Assembly: GCF_001039355.2 (NCBI RefSeq)
Contig: NW_019776080.1
Coordinates: 660,488 to 724,487, forward strand
DNA: 64,000 nt
Direction: 5' to 3'
Origin: Lingula anatina
Lineage: Eukaryota; Brachiopoda; Lingulata; Lingulida; Lingulidae
The position numbers and the translations under genes are program-made. The notes under the pieces are model-generated. The model searched no databases. It had not been told where the DNA came from and saw only the letters and a program-made list of their open reading frames with translations. This document shows positions 1 through 12,962 of the stretch, one piece after another (the stretch's first letter is position 1; each line of letters opens with the position of its first letter).

Positions 1-344
1 TTAAATATTTATTTATTATGTGCCGAACAAAGTAGAAAACATGAGTCATTATATTGTCGTACTGTTCACTTTTATTCATTTTATTGGATAAAATGTGTTA
101 TCAGAGTACTTATTGTGAAATAATCAAGTGATAATTGATATGTATTGAAAACAAGTATATGTTTAATAGGTTAGTTAGCTTGTAAATATCATTGTAGTAT
201 ATTTTTGCATTTAGTCCATATTATTATTATTATTATTATAAATCTCTTTCTATGTCATTAAACCACAAAAAGTTAAAGCGATAAAAAGATTAAAATTGAT
301 CTTTAACATTAGTATGTGATTTCAATTTCAAATCTATTTTAATG

Positions 345-784
345 ATTTTAATCCATTCTAAAAAAAGTTAAGTTTAATTTTAGGAATAGGTTTAAGTGTC
401 ATTTTAACAACATTTCACCTTTTACCTTAAAATGAGTATAGAAGTCGGCTTCAACTAAGGGTAATGTAAACAAGATTTTATTACGAAAATCGGCATAGTT
501 GACCACAAGTCAATGGGCTATAATTTTGATCCATTCTATGAAAGTTAATTTTAGGAATAGGTTTAAGTGTTATCTTAATAACACACGCGTTTTAACGCAA
601 ACACTAGACTTGTTTTCATGAACTGTTAAATCTCACTATATATGCGTTGGTTGCAATTAAGTACCATACACATTTCACCTTTTACCTTAAAATGAGTATA
701 GGGGGGGGGGGGTTCAACTAAGGGTATTGTAAACAAGATTTTATTACGAAAATCGGCATAGTTGACCACAAGTCAATGGGCTAC
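345..784. repeat. Tandem duplication with an 84-base insertion in the second copy
   Basis: The ~180-base unit at 345-524 recurs at 525-784, sharing 'gttaattttaggaatagg', 'tttaccttaaaatgagtata' and 'cgaaaatcggcatagttgac'. The second copy carries an extra block at about 585-668 and a G10 run. No coding frame. Confidence 0.85.
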
Positions 785-1095
785 AATTCTGTGCTGTCAT
801 TTTGGTTATGTTATGGAGTTATGAGCCCCTAATTACAATATTTTCATTAAACAAAGGTATTATTTTGCCTTACCATCGATAAAATCTGAACTTAGGCTTT
901 TCAGAAAAATCGCTGATAGGGTTTTTAAGTACTAAATCGTATCATTAAATTGGCGTTAAAACGGTGTTCGTGGGTGCTCAGGTCATGGAAGTATATGTAC
1001 ATGTATATACTTCATGCTCAGGTAAAGGAGAAATTTGGGAAACCGATTTTTCATTTCTACCCCAAAATCGCAATTATGACGTCACCTGTAAGATG

Positions 1096-1131
1096 ACATG
1101 TTAATTAATTTTAACATGTTAATTAATTTAG
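1096..1131. repeat. Short perfect direct repeat
   Basis: An 18-base unit (acatgttaattaatttta) occurs twice in immediate succession, the last base aside. Confidence 0.7.
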
Positions 1132-2470
1132 TCACTGTACACTGAAAATTTATCTTTCACCCAAAAGAATGTATGTAAGGCAGTAAATAGGGAGATTTTG
1201 GCAAAGGCTAGCAATATCCTTAAGCTTCTTCTTCTTGTATTTAGGACAAGAATAGTTTCACTTTTAAAAGAACTCGGCTCAATGTGTAAAAATGGGATTG
1301 GATATGTTTCGCACATATGATAATGACATTATCTCAAAAAAGCGGGAAGAATCTTCTAAATGTAGTGCAAGTATAATCTTGCATTTATACATAACATATT
1401 TAAGGCAAATATCTTAAGAAACAAGAAAGAAAGAAATTATAGGGTGGCTTGCAACGGGGTTATTATTATTGCACCAGACACATAAAAGCTTCCAGAGGGA
1501 AATGATGTCTTGACAGAATAGGTTGGATTCTGAACAACCTAGTGACGTCATACAAAAAGAAATTTAGCCTATAACTCAGGACACGGCTGACTAGTTACTA
1601 AATCCTTTACATCAACCGTGAGATGCACGTGTCAAATATAATCAAATAGGCTTAATAGAAATACAATATAACTCGTCTCGACTGGACAGAAAAATGGTAT
1701 CTCGTTTGATTGCAAGAACGCTGTGAAGGGTTGATAAAAAATCACTCAGTATTAATGATTTCAAGATTGTAAAAAATGGAAAAACGACGCGGCTTTTACG
1801 TACAAGATATATTGGAAGATATTTTGTAGATGAATATTAAAAGAAACCAAGAACGCCAAGTAAGAAATTAATCAATTAATGAAATGATGACTAATGTATT
1901 GATAAACAAATACATGGATAATTACCAAATACACTATAGCAAATGAATAATTAAATGAATTTGAAAAAAAAAAACCACTAATATTTTTATAATAACGCTC
2001 AGAACCTTTGAAGAAATTCCTATCGCATTAATGCTTATCTAAAAAAATCAAATTATTTAGAAGAAATTGAAAAGCTTTAAAAAATATCGTGACAAAGTTA
2101 ACACATGTGCGCAAGGAGAGGGGGGGGGATCTGGTCAGTAATCACAACACCGAAGAAACTTCACGTAACATACAAATCAAAGCAGCATAATAGTACTTGT
2201 CTATCGAATTGGCCTGTAAAAACTCTCACCGACAATTTATATCCAAAGCGTTGAAGACAAAGAAAATATTTCATCCGTTTGAAAACAATAGTCTGATATG
2301 TTGAAGTCGATACAAAAACATTTATTTCGTGAATATATTCTCCTAAAATGTGAAGGACAAAGCAAATATTTTCTAACTCACCAGGCGTCGAAAGTCTCCC
2401 GCTGGTCGGGGCAAAAATATGATAGGGATCTGAAATTGATGATTAAGACCATTAAGTTGNAGAGGGTGAA

Positions 2471-2474
<4 letters not shown>

Positions 2475-2507
<33 letters not shown>

Positions 2508-2510
2508 GAG
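2475..2510. repeat. (GA)n microsatellite
   Basis: About 16 GA units 17 bases from the exon 3 donor of the left-edge gene; a lone N (2460) lies just before it. Confidence 0.95.
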
Positions 2511-2526
2511 AGGGGGGGTGACTCAC

Positions 2527-2610
2527 CCTGAGGTCGCCATTGGGGAGGAGAAACATCCATGGCGGGTGGCTTCGTCATGCAAGATAGCGGATTGGGAGTC
2601 GGATACGGCG
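2527..2610 (-). CDS. Unrecognised gene, exon 3 (continues beyond window)
   Basis: Twenty-eight codons: PYPTPNPLSCMTKPPAMDV then SPPQWRPQ. Acceptor CATTTCCAG, donor GTGAGTCACC, phase 1-1, length 84. A (CT)n tract starts just inside the following intron. No further exon is visible in bases 1-2526, so the body of the protein lies outside. Confidence 0.6.
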
Positions 2611-4384
2611 CTGGAAATGAATTATAACCTACATTATCATGAATACAAAACACAGAGAGCACAACAAACGGTTTTATGAATAATTCAATAAATTGTTATG
2701 GAATATCCGTCATTATGTGGCTATATCATTAAGTATGCTCAGAGAATCCATTAATCTAAACAATATGTAATGTAATTACTAAAAAAAACATTGCGTACGT
2801 TTAATTTTAATCTATGATTCAATCATTTTAGATTTAATAATTTTGTGTGTATAAATTTAATCATAAAAGCAAGCCCCTCCCCACCACCGCCACCATTTAT
2901 TTGCTATCACTTCCTTGGCCAAAACCAAAAATGACAGTAAATAAAAACGGATTCAGCAAACTTCTTTTTTAATCAATGTTCGGGAGGTTTTATATACGTC
3001 AACTTGTATTCTCAGCACTACACCAAATATAGCCTGCTGGTTAACAACGACCAGCAAAGTACACCAAAAAGCACGTTTTTCAGATGGCCGCACATGTTAC
3101 TTCGTCACCGCGTTCCACGTCTGAGTGGAGACTCATGCTAAACGCTAACAGATCAATAACAATGCTAAAAGAGTTTCATGGAAATATTAGGAACAGAAAC
3201 TAAGGGGCAATTGAGCGCTAGAGTGAAAATGCATCAAGTTAATCAACAATTCCGATGAGTCTTAAAGTGAGTCAAAGTTCCCGGGGTTTCGTCTTATTTT
3301 ATTAACCTCTGCATTTATAGGAATATAGTGCAGACGATCTCTGATCATACTGTTGAATCGTCTGCGTGTACTAAGACCCTGACCTTTCAACAATATAAAT
3401 CTGCCGGAAATCTGGCACTGAAATAATATTTTACAAAGTTTTCCTGTTAGGGCTATCTTCTTTATTTTTAGCCTTCACTGCTGTATTACATGTATTCCAA
3501 AAGAAAGAGTTTTCCAAATAAATTTTAACTGGCTCGTCCTACCAGACGACGGCATGACTTAATTTGGTGGGAAGTGTCCTTGGGGCAATAGCGCTTGACT
3601 TAACGACCCGCGTTCCACTTAAATTTCATATTTGATAGTAATAATCCTTATCGATTTAAAATGTATGTGGTATTCATGCTTTTCATTTTTAGATGAACGT
3701 AGATAATAGTTCAGATTAGTAAATTTAAAAACAATTAACTGACAGAAAATTCACTCACACGTTCGAATGCTATTTATTTTTTTATTTATTTATTTATTTA
3801 TCATTTTCCTCATTTATCTTTTTAACTTTGAATGAGTGTCTGACTTGATTTATAAATTCCTGACCTCAGCTTTACAATAAATTCTTCTCGTGTAGAAGCA
3901 CTTCAACTAGAATAAATATATAATCAACCTTTCCTAGATTTTCGGGGTCTCATCAAATATCAAAAAAGAAAGAAAGAGATATGAGCAATAAAAAAAAAGA
4001 ATTCGATCTTTTAGATATCTTTCGACTATGAAATGGGGTGAGACCCTGAAAATGAAAAACATTAATAAGAATAAAATGATTTTTGTGATCTTTCAACGGA
4101 TATATCTTTAAAACAAAAGGATTTCTTGTCCGGGATAGAGATTCGGACGACATCGCCACAGTGCTAATCACGAAAAACTTAACAAAGAAACCTTAAATAT
4201 CAGCACCGAAGAAATGGCATATTGAAATGCGGCATTGTCTATAGAATGTTAGAACGTTCACAAAAAAAGTATATGTATTCAATTCAAATCAAGAAAGAAC
4301 ACCAGACATCAGCATGCCCTATAGCCAAAAATTAGAAACCTTGAGGATAATTTAATAATGAACACTTATTGAAGTCCGGAAGTG

Positions 4385-4387
<3 letters not shown>

Positions 4388-4449
<62 letters not shown>
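4388..4449. repeat. (AT)n microsatellite
   Basis: About 30 uninterrupted AT units. Confidence 0.95.
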
Positions 4450-4450
<1 letters not shown>

Positions 4451-5054
4451 CTTAACCCTCTATTCCCCAGGTCTCTGTACGCGTTTTCTTTACGCTTTTT
4501 TGCTACACGGATTGAATGAAAATTCAAAATATTAAGCAACTACTTCTAGTACAGGCATGTGTCAATTGTTAAGTTAAGAGAAATTTCCTCATCTGAGTAC
4601 ACAGTGGAGATAACAGCAACGCGTCAAACAGAATTGCGAAGAAACGCCGGGAAAGGGTACTTTGAAAATGAACGTTTTCCTTCCGGTCCCCAGCCTTCCC
4701 CAATTTCGCCAAATTGGCCTTTACTGCAGCTAATCACGGCTCCTCATTAGGCTGATCAAGACGACGAATGGAATTGTTATCGATTGTTTCCTATCGCATG
4801 TCCGTTCTTTAACTCTGACAGCATGGTGTCGGTAAGCAGGGCTCTTTCACACACAACAACTTAGGATCAATAGAAAAAATATCTGAAATCAAGGTCCTGG
4901 GAAAATCTGATTTCAGCTTGGCCTTTGTTTCCTTTGACGCAAAAGGTCGAAGTTGGTCTATATGCATTCGGTAGCTTTGATACGTTATGTATATGCTAAC
5001 ATGGTTTACTCCGTCCGATGCCATCAAGCTATGACTTATTGCGGTTATTTGTTT

Positions 5055-5074
5055 ATGTGTGTGTGTGTGTGTGC

Positions 5075-5111
<37 letters not shown>
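5055..5111. repeat. (GT)n(GA)n compound microsatellite
   Basis: GT units interrupted once, followed directly by GA units; a mirror-image (CT)n(CA)n tract lies 300 bases further on. Confidence 0.95.
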
Positions 5112-5315
5112 GGTGATACTTGAACATAATCTGTCTAATCAGGCGGAAAGACACGCATGAGAAGACAAAAAAATAGGCTTCAATTGCTAAATAAACCCTT
5201 CTGAAAGAAATGAGAGCAAATATTCTTTTGGAATGACTTTTAGCTAAAATAAAAAAGACAATAGAAATTGCCTTATATGGTACCAAATACCCTAAATGGT
5301 CACAAAAATGCTCAC

Positions 5316-5369
5316 CTTGAGTCTGTGAGGAGCTGGGAGGTGTCCAGGGCGCTTTTCCGTAAGACGGAT
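5316..5369 (-). CDS. Unrecognised gene, exon 2
   Basis: Eighteen codons reading PSYGKAPWTPPSSSQTQ after a split Asp codon. Acceptor AATTTACAG, donor GTGAGCATTT. Length 54 and phase 1-1, so it can be skipped without a frame change. Found because it continues the exon 1 frame with a Pro/Ser-rich composition. Confidence 0.6.
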
Positions 5370-5411
5370 CTGTAAATTAAGGAATTAAATTTTAGTTGAT
5401 AAAGAAATAAT

Positions 5412-5415
<4 letters not shown>

Positions 5416-5487
<72 letters not shown>
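5416..5487. repeat. (CT)n(CA)n compound microsatellite
   Basis: The reverse complement type of the tract at 5055-5111. Together they flank exon 2 of the left-edge gene. Confidence 0.95.
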
Positions 5488-5488
<1 letters not shown>

Positions 5489-6290
5489 GACATTTATTAT
5501 ATACAGCGGAAAGGGTAAAACCACAAAATGTACAGAACCATACAAGACTGTTACACAGAAAAAAACACGGGTTAAAGACTTGTTGCTACTGGAGATAGTG
5601 TATAAAATAAGATGGACCTTTCCTATCTTACTCTGGTAAGGAACATGAACAGTTAAGGTCTTGTTACTTTTGGAGATAATGTATAAAATAACACGGGACT
5701 TTCACATCTAACACTTCTCAAAGGAACATGCATACATGTAGTAACACAACTAACACAAATCTTTTCTATCTAATGCTGATAAAAACTAATAAGAATCTTT
5801 ACTATGATTTAATTTTAGTTGCTATTTTAACATTATATATATGTATATTATAATAACCCTCAGTGAGTCAAGCGCATTTGTTAAAAATGCAAATGACAAA
5901 TACCATTTTGTAACAAATAATGTAATAGAATGGTGATATATGCTAGGCTATGATTACATACACAATGTTGCTAGAACTAAACGTCGAACATTAAAGACTG
6001 CGTGAGGGGTAGTAAAACCTAGTGAAAGGTAATCATGTAGATTTGAAAGGATAAAAAACTGTAATTTTTCTTAGATGTGCTGAAAATTTAACAACTGAAA
6101 TATTTGACCCAGGTTGCCGAATAATGAAAAGAGAGTGATAAACTGCAGTGGGGACACTGAGCGTCTTACAGATAGAAATCGTTATACAAAATTATTAAAA
6201 CATACATGGAGAAACTATTCCGTTTGCATAAAGTGTCAAATAACAATTTATACGAAAACAGCAGTCTTATAACAGCCAACTATCCTAAGG

Positions 6291-6548
6291 CTATTACCCA
6301 CACACCCATCCCCTGGGGTTGATACCCACACACCCATCCTCTGGGATTAAAACTCACATACTTATCCCCTGGGATAAATACCCACTTTCCCATCTCCTGG
6401 GGTTGATACCCACACACCCATCCCCTGGGGTTAATACCCACAAGCCCACACCCTGGGGTTAATACCCATACACCCATTCCCTGGGGTTAATACCCACACG
6501 CCCATACCCTGAGGTTAATACCCATACACCCTTTCCCTAGGGTTGATA
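6291..6548. repeat. 28-bp minisatellite, about nine copies
   Basis: Unit close to ttaatacccacacacccatcccctgggg; copies differ at several positions. The open minus-strand frame across it is a by-product: 28 is not a multiple of three, so the frames rotate. Confidence 0.9.
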
Positions 6549-8559
6549 ATATAATATGGGACTAGAACATTTCTGACTTGATTTGCTACAACTCTTCATA
6601 CTGCAGTTATAGTTATACAAAATCATGCTACTTTAGTGTGATTAATAAGTGTAAAACTTCAGTGCGTTTAACAAGTGAACTTCAGGGCCATGATTATCAC
6701 AAGCTCATTACTGGCCATTGTTTCGTCTATGTCGGGAATAAAGTCTCGTTTAATACTCTTTTCCCACTATATATTAATTGCGGCAATTCATTTGCAGTTT
6801 GATAACTGCGTCGAATGCAAAGTGATAGACTTTAACTGTTTTTAACGAGCTTCCTCAATCAGCGGTTCCCGCTAACCAGAAATCCTGAACGTGTAAGCCT
6901 GCGGTACCCTTTGCTTATTACGTTCATATAGTAGATTTCATTAGTAAATGAAGATTGGGTTTAATTGTGGACACGAAATGATCCATAGTTTCACTGGCAA
7001 CACACACCTTCTTCCAGGATTTATTGGCTTTATATTCTGACATTATATAATTACAAGGTCTCGATATTTTATGCTAAGCAGGAAGTTTCAGAGAAGCCGT
7101 TTTGATTTTCTGAGGTACTTGTTAATGTTTTCATCCTTGTAATTAAGATATTTGTAATAACTGAGGCAGCTATACCTGTTGCTGTAGCCGCACTAAAGCT
7201 GGAGAGAGCACGATGTTAGCACCACATTGTGGTGATTCAACACCAATGCCAAGACTACGGTCCCTCAATACAAACTCCGCGCGTAGCAAAGCTGTATAGT
7301 TCTTATCCAAGAGCAAAACGAATTCTTGATGACCACATTGAAACTTATCAGACTTTTTTATGTAGCTTTTAACCTGATTTTTACTCTGGGAAATTGGTCG
7401 AGAGATCACAGAAATTTTCATTTTATACTTGTATGAATATGATAAAAATAAATAATTATCTTTTTGTCTTATCTTGAAGTTAAAAAGAAAGTGAAACTGA
7501 TAATTAAAAAAAAATTATTTTAGATAAAATTACATTATTTGTTTCAATGAAGTATCACACAAAAAAGTTATTAACATTTACATTTTGTAACTTGTATATC
7601 ATATGATAAAGACGCACGTGTCAAAAATGACTGCCGATTATAAACAGGCCACGGAAGGTACAAACCTTGACATTTAAAAACGTCAGTTTGTGATTTTAAC
7701 AAAATGCAAAACTGCAGAAGAAATTGATCACTAGCAGCTTTTCTTTGTCATGTATACAATTGTATTTATTTACTTATTTAAAATGTCTCAATTAAAGGTA
7801 TCTTTAATCTCTCAATAAAATCAACCACTTGATAGAAAATGTCAAATTACTCAAAATTGGTAAATAACTAGATGACAGGCATTACGTTTTCAGTGGAATC
7901 CTGGAATAGTGTGAATAACAAATGTCTCCTCTTCAATTTTATTGTCTAAGGACGAGCTTTAGTAATCTTCAGTAATAGTTGGCAGAATGATGTTTGCATA
8001 TTTTATTTACATTACAACCCGCGAGGCGGCATGGCGGAAAATTAAGTGCTTGTGATATAAGCAAAAATGATCTATTTTAGTTGGCTTTTTTTTCTCTCGT
8101 TCATTTTACTCACAAAATCACCCGAGTTGTTGGCTTGGGTACTTTCGTTAATCATAATCATTCGTTAACAATCGCAAAATGTAATAAAATCATTAGCTAG
8201 ATTCGTTTTACTTAAAAGATGCTACGTTTGATTTATATTCACATTTCGGACTAACACAACGAACGGCTCAATTTGTATATATGACAGAGACTTGTCAGGT
8301 GTATTTTATGCAGCAAGATAATTTACTTCATGGTTAAAAGGAAACGACATTTCTTACCAGAAATATCTGACAGATAGATAGACAAATATATTTTGATCGC
8401 CTTTTTACAAAAGTTAATTTCTTTATGAAATAAAAATAAAAAAATATAAATCAACAAAAATCCACTTGCATGTATAATAGTCATAAATATAACAATAGAT
8501 ATCGTCTTCAACCATATATATATATAACCTTCAAAGACATAAAGAAATTTTTCATTTAC

Positions 8560-8680
8560 CTGGAAACATCATTCCTGGCAGGCCACTGAAGGTACAGGCT
8601 CGGTAGTAATCCTCTCGCTTCTGAATTCCCTGCATGTTAGCGGCAACAAAATAGTCGTCGCGTTTTTGAATGCCCTGCAT
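8560..8680 (-). CDS. Unrecognised gene, exon 1 (N-terminus)
   Basis: Forty residues from ATG at 8680-8678, with an in-frame TGA four codons upstream, so this is the first Met. Donor GTAAATGAAA, phase 1. It opens with an internal duplication: MQGIQKRDDYFVAAN is followed at once by MQGIQKREDYYRAC, then TFSGLPGMMFP. Exons 2 and 3 follow at 5316-5369 and 2527-2610, all phase 1-1, giving 86 residues. Composition (Pro, Ser, Tyr, no membrane segment, no signal peptide) resembles the disordered N-terminus of a transcription regulator, but no family is recognised. The gene continues beyond the left edge. Confidence 0.6.
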
Positions 8681-9646
8681 TTTAAATTGTCGTCAGCTGT
8701 CAGCGTTTCTTTCAGACTCTGCCGTTCGCTTACGAATGTCAGAGTGCGCAGGGTAATTTGTTCCTCTTGTGGAGCGATTACGGTCAGCCGAGCAACTTAC
8801 AAAACACACGTTTGACACTCGTAGAAAAGTCGCTCATTTTTGTAAGAGCGCTGAGAATGCAGGCGGTATTCTTCGTGACGTCACTGACCCGGCGTGCTTT
8901 CAGCAGGGTTTTGTCCTGGCATTAACTAGTAAACGCCCCGACAGACGGTGAATTCGTTCAGTACGGCAGCACACAGTTAGCTAGTGAGGAATCTAAGAGG
9001 TGGACGGTGGGCAGCGGCGGCACGCAGCCGTCCTTAGCAAGAGATTGTAAAAATGATTGTAAAAATGGCGCAATAGTCGGGGAGGGGGGGGGGGGGGGAG
9101 GGGAGGTCTATTGAACCGATCTGTTTCTGGGTAAAGATCCAATCTGAATCAAAACTTGATCTAGGTTTTATGCAATTAAAAGTAAAACCAAGGTAAAAAA
9201 AGTCCACTTTTTCAAAGGAAAAAATTAATTTTTCGCAACAGACCTGTCTAGTATTACTCTAAGAAAAGGCTTTTAAAACTGATATTTGTAATGATAGAAA
9301 TCACTGTCACAAGAACAATTTTCTCTCCAAACTTCAATCTTTTTTTTAAATAAATAATACTAATTTTCAAAACCATGGCAAAATCAGAATCAGCTTTTCA
9401 ACTTGGGCGAAAGAAAAATGTCACACAGAGCAAAATTTAGTGAATGAGGCGATTGCTCCCGTACGGTCATGTGTCACATGATGTGTGTATTCAAATGTTC
9501 TTGTTGTGGCTTTTCCCCAAGCTCAAAGAGGTTATAAAGGGGGGGGGGGGGGTGAAATCTTGCAAGCTACCAAGAATATCCTTCCAGCAGTGCATAGACA
9601 CCTACATACCTTAAATTCAGGTAACAATTGTATATTCTACATATAA

Positions 9647-9680
<34 letters not shown>

Positions 9681-10545
9681 TTTTCTGTGAACTAATTATA
9701 GTGTGTTTCAAGAATAACTGCTGAAATTACTGCAAATGTTTTAAGAATCCTTTAATATTGTCTAACTACTTGCCATTCAAAAGGCCGTAAGTTACCGGGT
9801 GCAAATCCGTGGACTAATTTGCTAGTTAATTAACCTCTACAATTTCTCCTTCAAATGAACTGACATAGCCTGGTGTAAATCTTTCCAAAGTAATATTTAA
9901 AGCTCTTAGTGAACTCACGGACAGTGGGGATATTCACATCATCGTTTACCTTTCCTGTTTCACCTATTTCTAAAACTCGAGATTTAATTGTCCAATTTGA
10001 CATGGAGAACCGAATTAATTAGTTACCCTTTTATTTGATTTGTATTTTTGTTGTTTAATTTTTCTTTAGCGAACTGCACATTTTGTGATGCGTATTCTTG
10101 TTTGCTTTGAAACATAAAATTCTCAACCTGGTAGGATGACAGTGACAACACACCTTTGGAAATTATTGCATCATTATTATTCAAAATCGCTTAATGAAAG
10201 TGTCAGTAATATTTTGTGGAGTAAACGAGAAGGCAGGACAAAGAAAATAAGATTTAAAAAAAGCATTTGTGGTCTAGAATAACAGACAAAAAATGTGAGG
10301 TAAAGCGAAATGTTTTTTTTTTCATATTATTCGCGTAAAAAAGCAACCCTCGACCAAACAAGTTTATTAGCGATGCTCATGGTTAAAATAAAATTTTCAG
10401 GAAATGGGACTTGCACTTAGATACTTGTACTTAAACTGATGTTATATCTTATTGTTGTTTGAATTTTGTATTTACGCATAGAAAATTTCCTCATCAAAAT
10501 TTTATTTTCCATGCAGATTCATATATTCATAAATGTACGCATGTA
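8681..10545. other. Intergenic spacer, no gene seen
   Basis: Presumed promoter side of the left-edge gene. Holds a G-rich run at 9,080-9,106, a G12 run at 9,540 and a (CA)n tract at 9,650-9,678. The 60-codon frame at 8,769 has no coding support. Confidence 0.6.
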
Positions 10546-10765
10546 CACACACTGGACAATAGAAGTGTCACCCCCTGAATCAGAGTAATCAAAGTTATAA
10601 TGCCTGGTCTACTTATAATGTGACTAATGAGTGGAATTGTGTTGTTAGTTTTTTGTGAAATTTGATGTTAATAAAATGATACCAGGAGCATATCATTCCA
10701 CAGTCATTAATCTCCCCCCAAAGTATTGGTTCAGTAGGGGTGACACTTCTATTGTCCAGTGTGTG
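10546..10765. mobile_element. Tc1/mariner-like MITE
   Basis: 220 bp with ~30-base inverted ends (CACACACTGGACAATAGAAG...) flanked by TA on both sides (10544-10545, 10766-10767). No transposase frame inside; nonautonomous. Confidence 0.8.
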
Positions 10766-12166
10766 TAGATGTACTCGTTACAATGAATAAACTATTAAAA
10801 AACTGTTGCTTGGTAAATTTTTAAAAATCTTATCACACTTACTGTATGATAAAAACAGATATATAAGAAGTTATCAGGGAGGAAGAGTACGATGTAAGTT
10901 CCAGGCGCAAGTTTTGGCTTAGTGATAAAATGAAGAATAAATTGGACGTGCCCTTTGAGGGGCCATGCGATTCTATGTGGCTATTGTGGCTCTCCACCCG
11001 CATCCTTTCCTCTGAATTTTGTCTTTCCTTCCTCTTCCCTCACGTTGAAATTAAATTAACTCCAGAAATCGTTCTGATCAACTGGAATTCAACACAGAGC
11101 CAACAAGACAATATTGAAGTAAGTGGAGCTATTTTCTCTCTTTTTTTTCCTGGGAAAATAGACTGCTATCGATTGCTACTTTTGTCCACAATCCAAGTCA
11201 AAGAGACAGCGGCCCGGCGGCCTACCCTCGCTGAATAGAGCCCAGTTCAACAACGCACGCGTCCCGCTTTTGTCACGTGAAGTCCTAATTTCTAATATGA
11301 CCCCTGATGTATAGCGAACAAATTATTTTCTCTTAAATTACATGCTTTTTATTGTTAAATTAAGACCGTAATTGTCTTGTTGTCATACGAGAGGCCGTCA
11401 AATGAGATGTTTAGTTGGATTTCCGAGAAAGTAGCAAGTGTGACAACGTGAGAAAGACAAATATGTTGGGGATGGTTGTGACGTTCTTCTTTCAGGCGTA
11501 GGCCCTAATATCCATGAAAGGGATGTCGATCCACGTGCAACTATATGTATTTGTATATGTATTTGGAGATCTTTTATGTCGCGTCCACTCCTATAGCGAA
11601 AGAATATAATATTTAAAGAAAAAGAAACAAGAAAAACGTGTTGCCAATAAAACAAAATCAAGAGGCCTTTAAGTAGCCAAAATACTTACCGCCTCTTTAA
11701 TTGTAACCATTAAACCAATACATCTCATACGAGAATGACAAGAGGCTACATTGCACAGTTCAATCAAAAATAACAACAACAAAAAATCTCAATGAAAATG
11801 TGTTTAATACGCTCCAACCTCCAGCGAGTGCAGGTCTATTTGAACAACGCAATCTTTGTCAATCAGGCCATTAAGTTGCCACTAAATCACCAATCGTGCA
11901 CGTCTCCAATACAAACACGCGCGTGCCCTCAGCCAATAGTCTTATTCACAGATCAAATTTGCTTAAAGTGCGAAACAATATGCTCTCCTTAATCGTGTAA
12001 CTAGTGTTGTTCAAGCATAAATTACTGTTGATAGACCCCAGTTTGTCCCGTGGGATTCTTTAGATTAACTATGTGTGAGCTTTTCTATTATCTCGTCACC
12101 ACAGAGGCATACATGACTTTGCTTAGGTGCTTGAACGGAACATGTACTAGTAAAGTGAAGTGCATG

Positions 12167-12167
<1 letters not shown>

Positions 12168-12201
<34 letters not shown>
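12168..12201. repeat. (GA)n microsatellite
   Basis: GA tract of about 17 units, interrupted once, just past the candidate terminal exon at 12,241. Confidence 0.9.
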
Positions 12202-12202
<1 letters not shown>

Positions 12203-12240
12203 GTGGGGGATCTTAGAACCCCAAAATAATTTATCCAAAA

Positions 12241-12354
12241 TTATGAATACATTCGTAAAAATGACATCGGCCTTTTCAAAAATAGGTGATCAATTTCGGT
12301 AAAATTTCTGTAAAATACTTCCTCTTTGGAGCTTGGCTCATACCGCCCACTAGG
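12241..12354 (-). CDS. Candidate terminal exon of the small secreted protein
   Basis: Follows a good acceptor (GGCTGCCTTTCACCAG, ending 12355). In phase 0 it encodes 37 residues and a TAA: PSGRYEPSSKEEVFYRNFTE then IDHLFLKRPMSFLRMYS. Joined to 12,963-13,037 it would give a 62-residue secreted peptide with one sequon (NFT) and one dibasic site (KR). The join is inferred from phase and sites only. Confidence 0.28.
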   Translation of the reverse strand, partial: PSGRYEPSSKEEVFYRNFTEIDHLFLKRPMSFLRMYS

Positions 12355-12962
12355 CTGGTGAAAGGCAGCCACAAGCACGCGATACACGGCAGACAAAGAA
12401 AACTCGACAAGATCGTGAGAATACAACCCAATCAAAATATCGCTTACTTCTGTCAACTAGTTGCATAAGACAGTAAACAACAGAGGCATATAGTTGTTTG
12501 AAATAACTAATGACCCACGGCAAAGGAGATTATAAAATCTATGCTTGGATTGTCCAATAGTATAATAACAGCGTCATGGGGATGTATGAATTTTAACGAG
12601 GCACGGCATATTAATACGTCATCCACGCGCACTGCACGAGCCACAGCGGTCTACCTCCGTGCAATTAGCTGAAAAATTGTGCCTTAGCACGACCGTGTAT
12701 TGTTTCTCGTTCAATCACTGATCTCTCTCTCCCTTGCACCCCACCACTAATTTATTCATAGCAGAACTAATCTGCAGCTGGAAGTCCCCAAAATGTCTTT
12801 CACACACTTGTCGCTTTGTTTCTTTCGCAAGTCTCCCTTTTTTCCCTAATATGTTTTCCATGCACATTTTTTCGTCTTCTTTTTCTTTCTCTTTCGCCTC
12901 TGGCTTAAATATTAGGATTCTAATCATTGTCTTTTAGTTTTTTGTGGAACATAAATACTTAC

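Noticed and set aside
6280-6477. Minus-strand frame with repeated GWVCGYQPQ
   Set aside because: By-product of a 28-bp minisatellite; the frame rotates with each unit, so there is no selection on a peptide.
7170-7421. 83-codon minus-strand frame
   Set aside because: Lies in the first intron of the left-edge gene, lacks good splice borders and resembles nothing I recognise.
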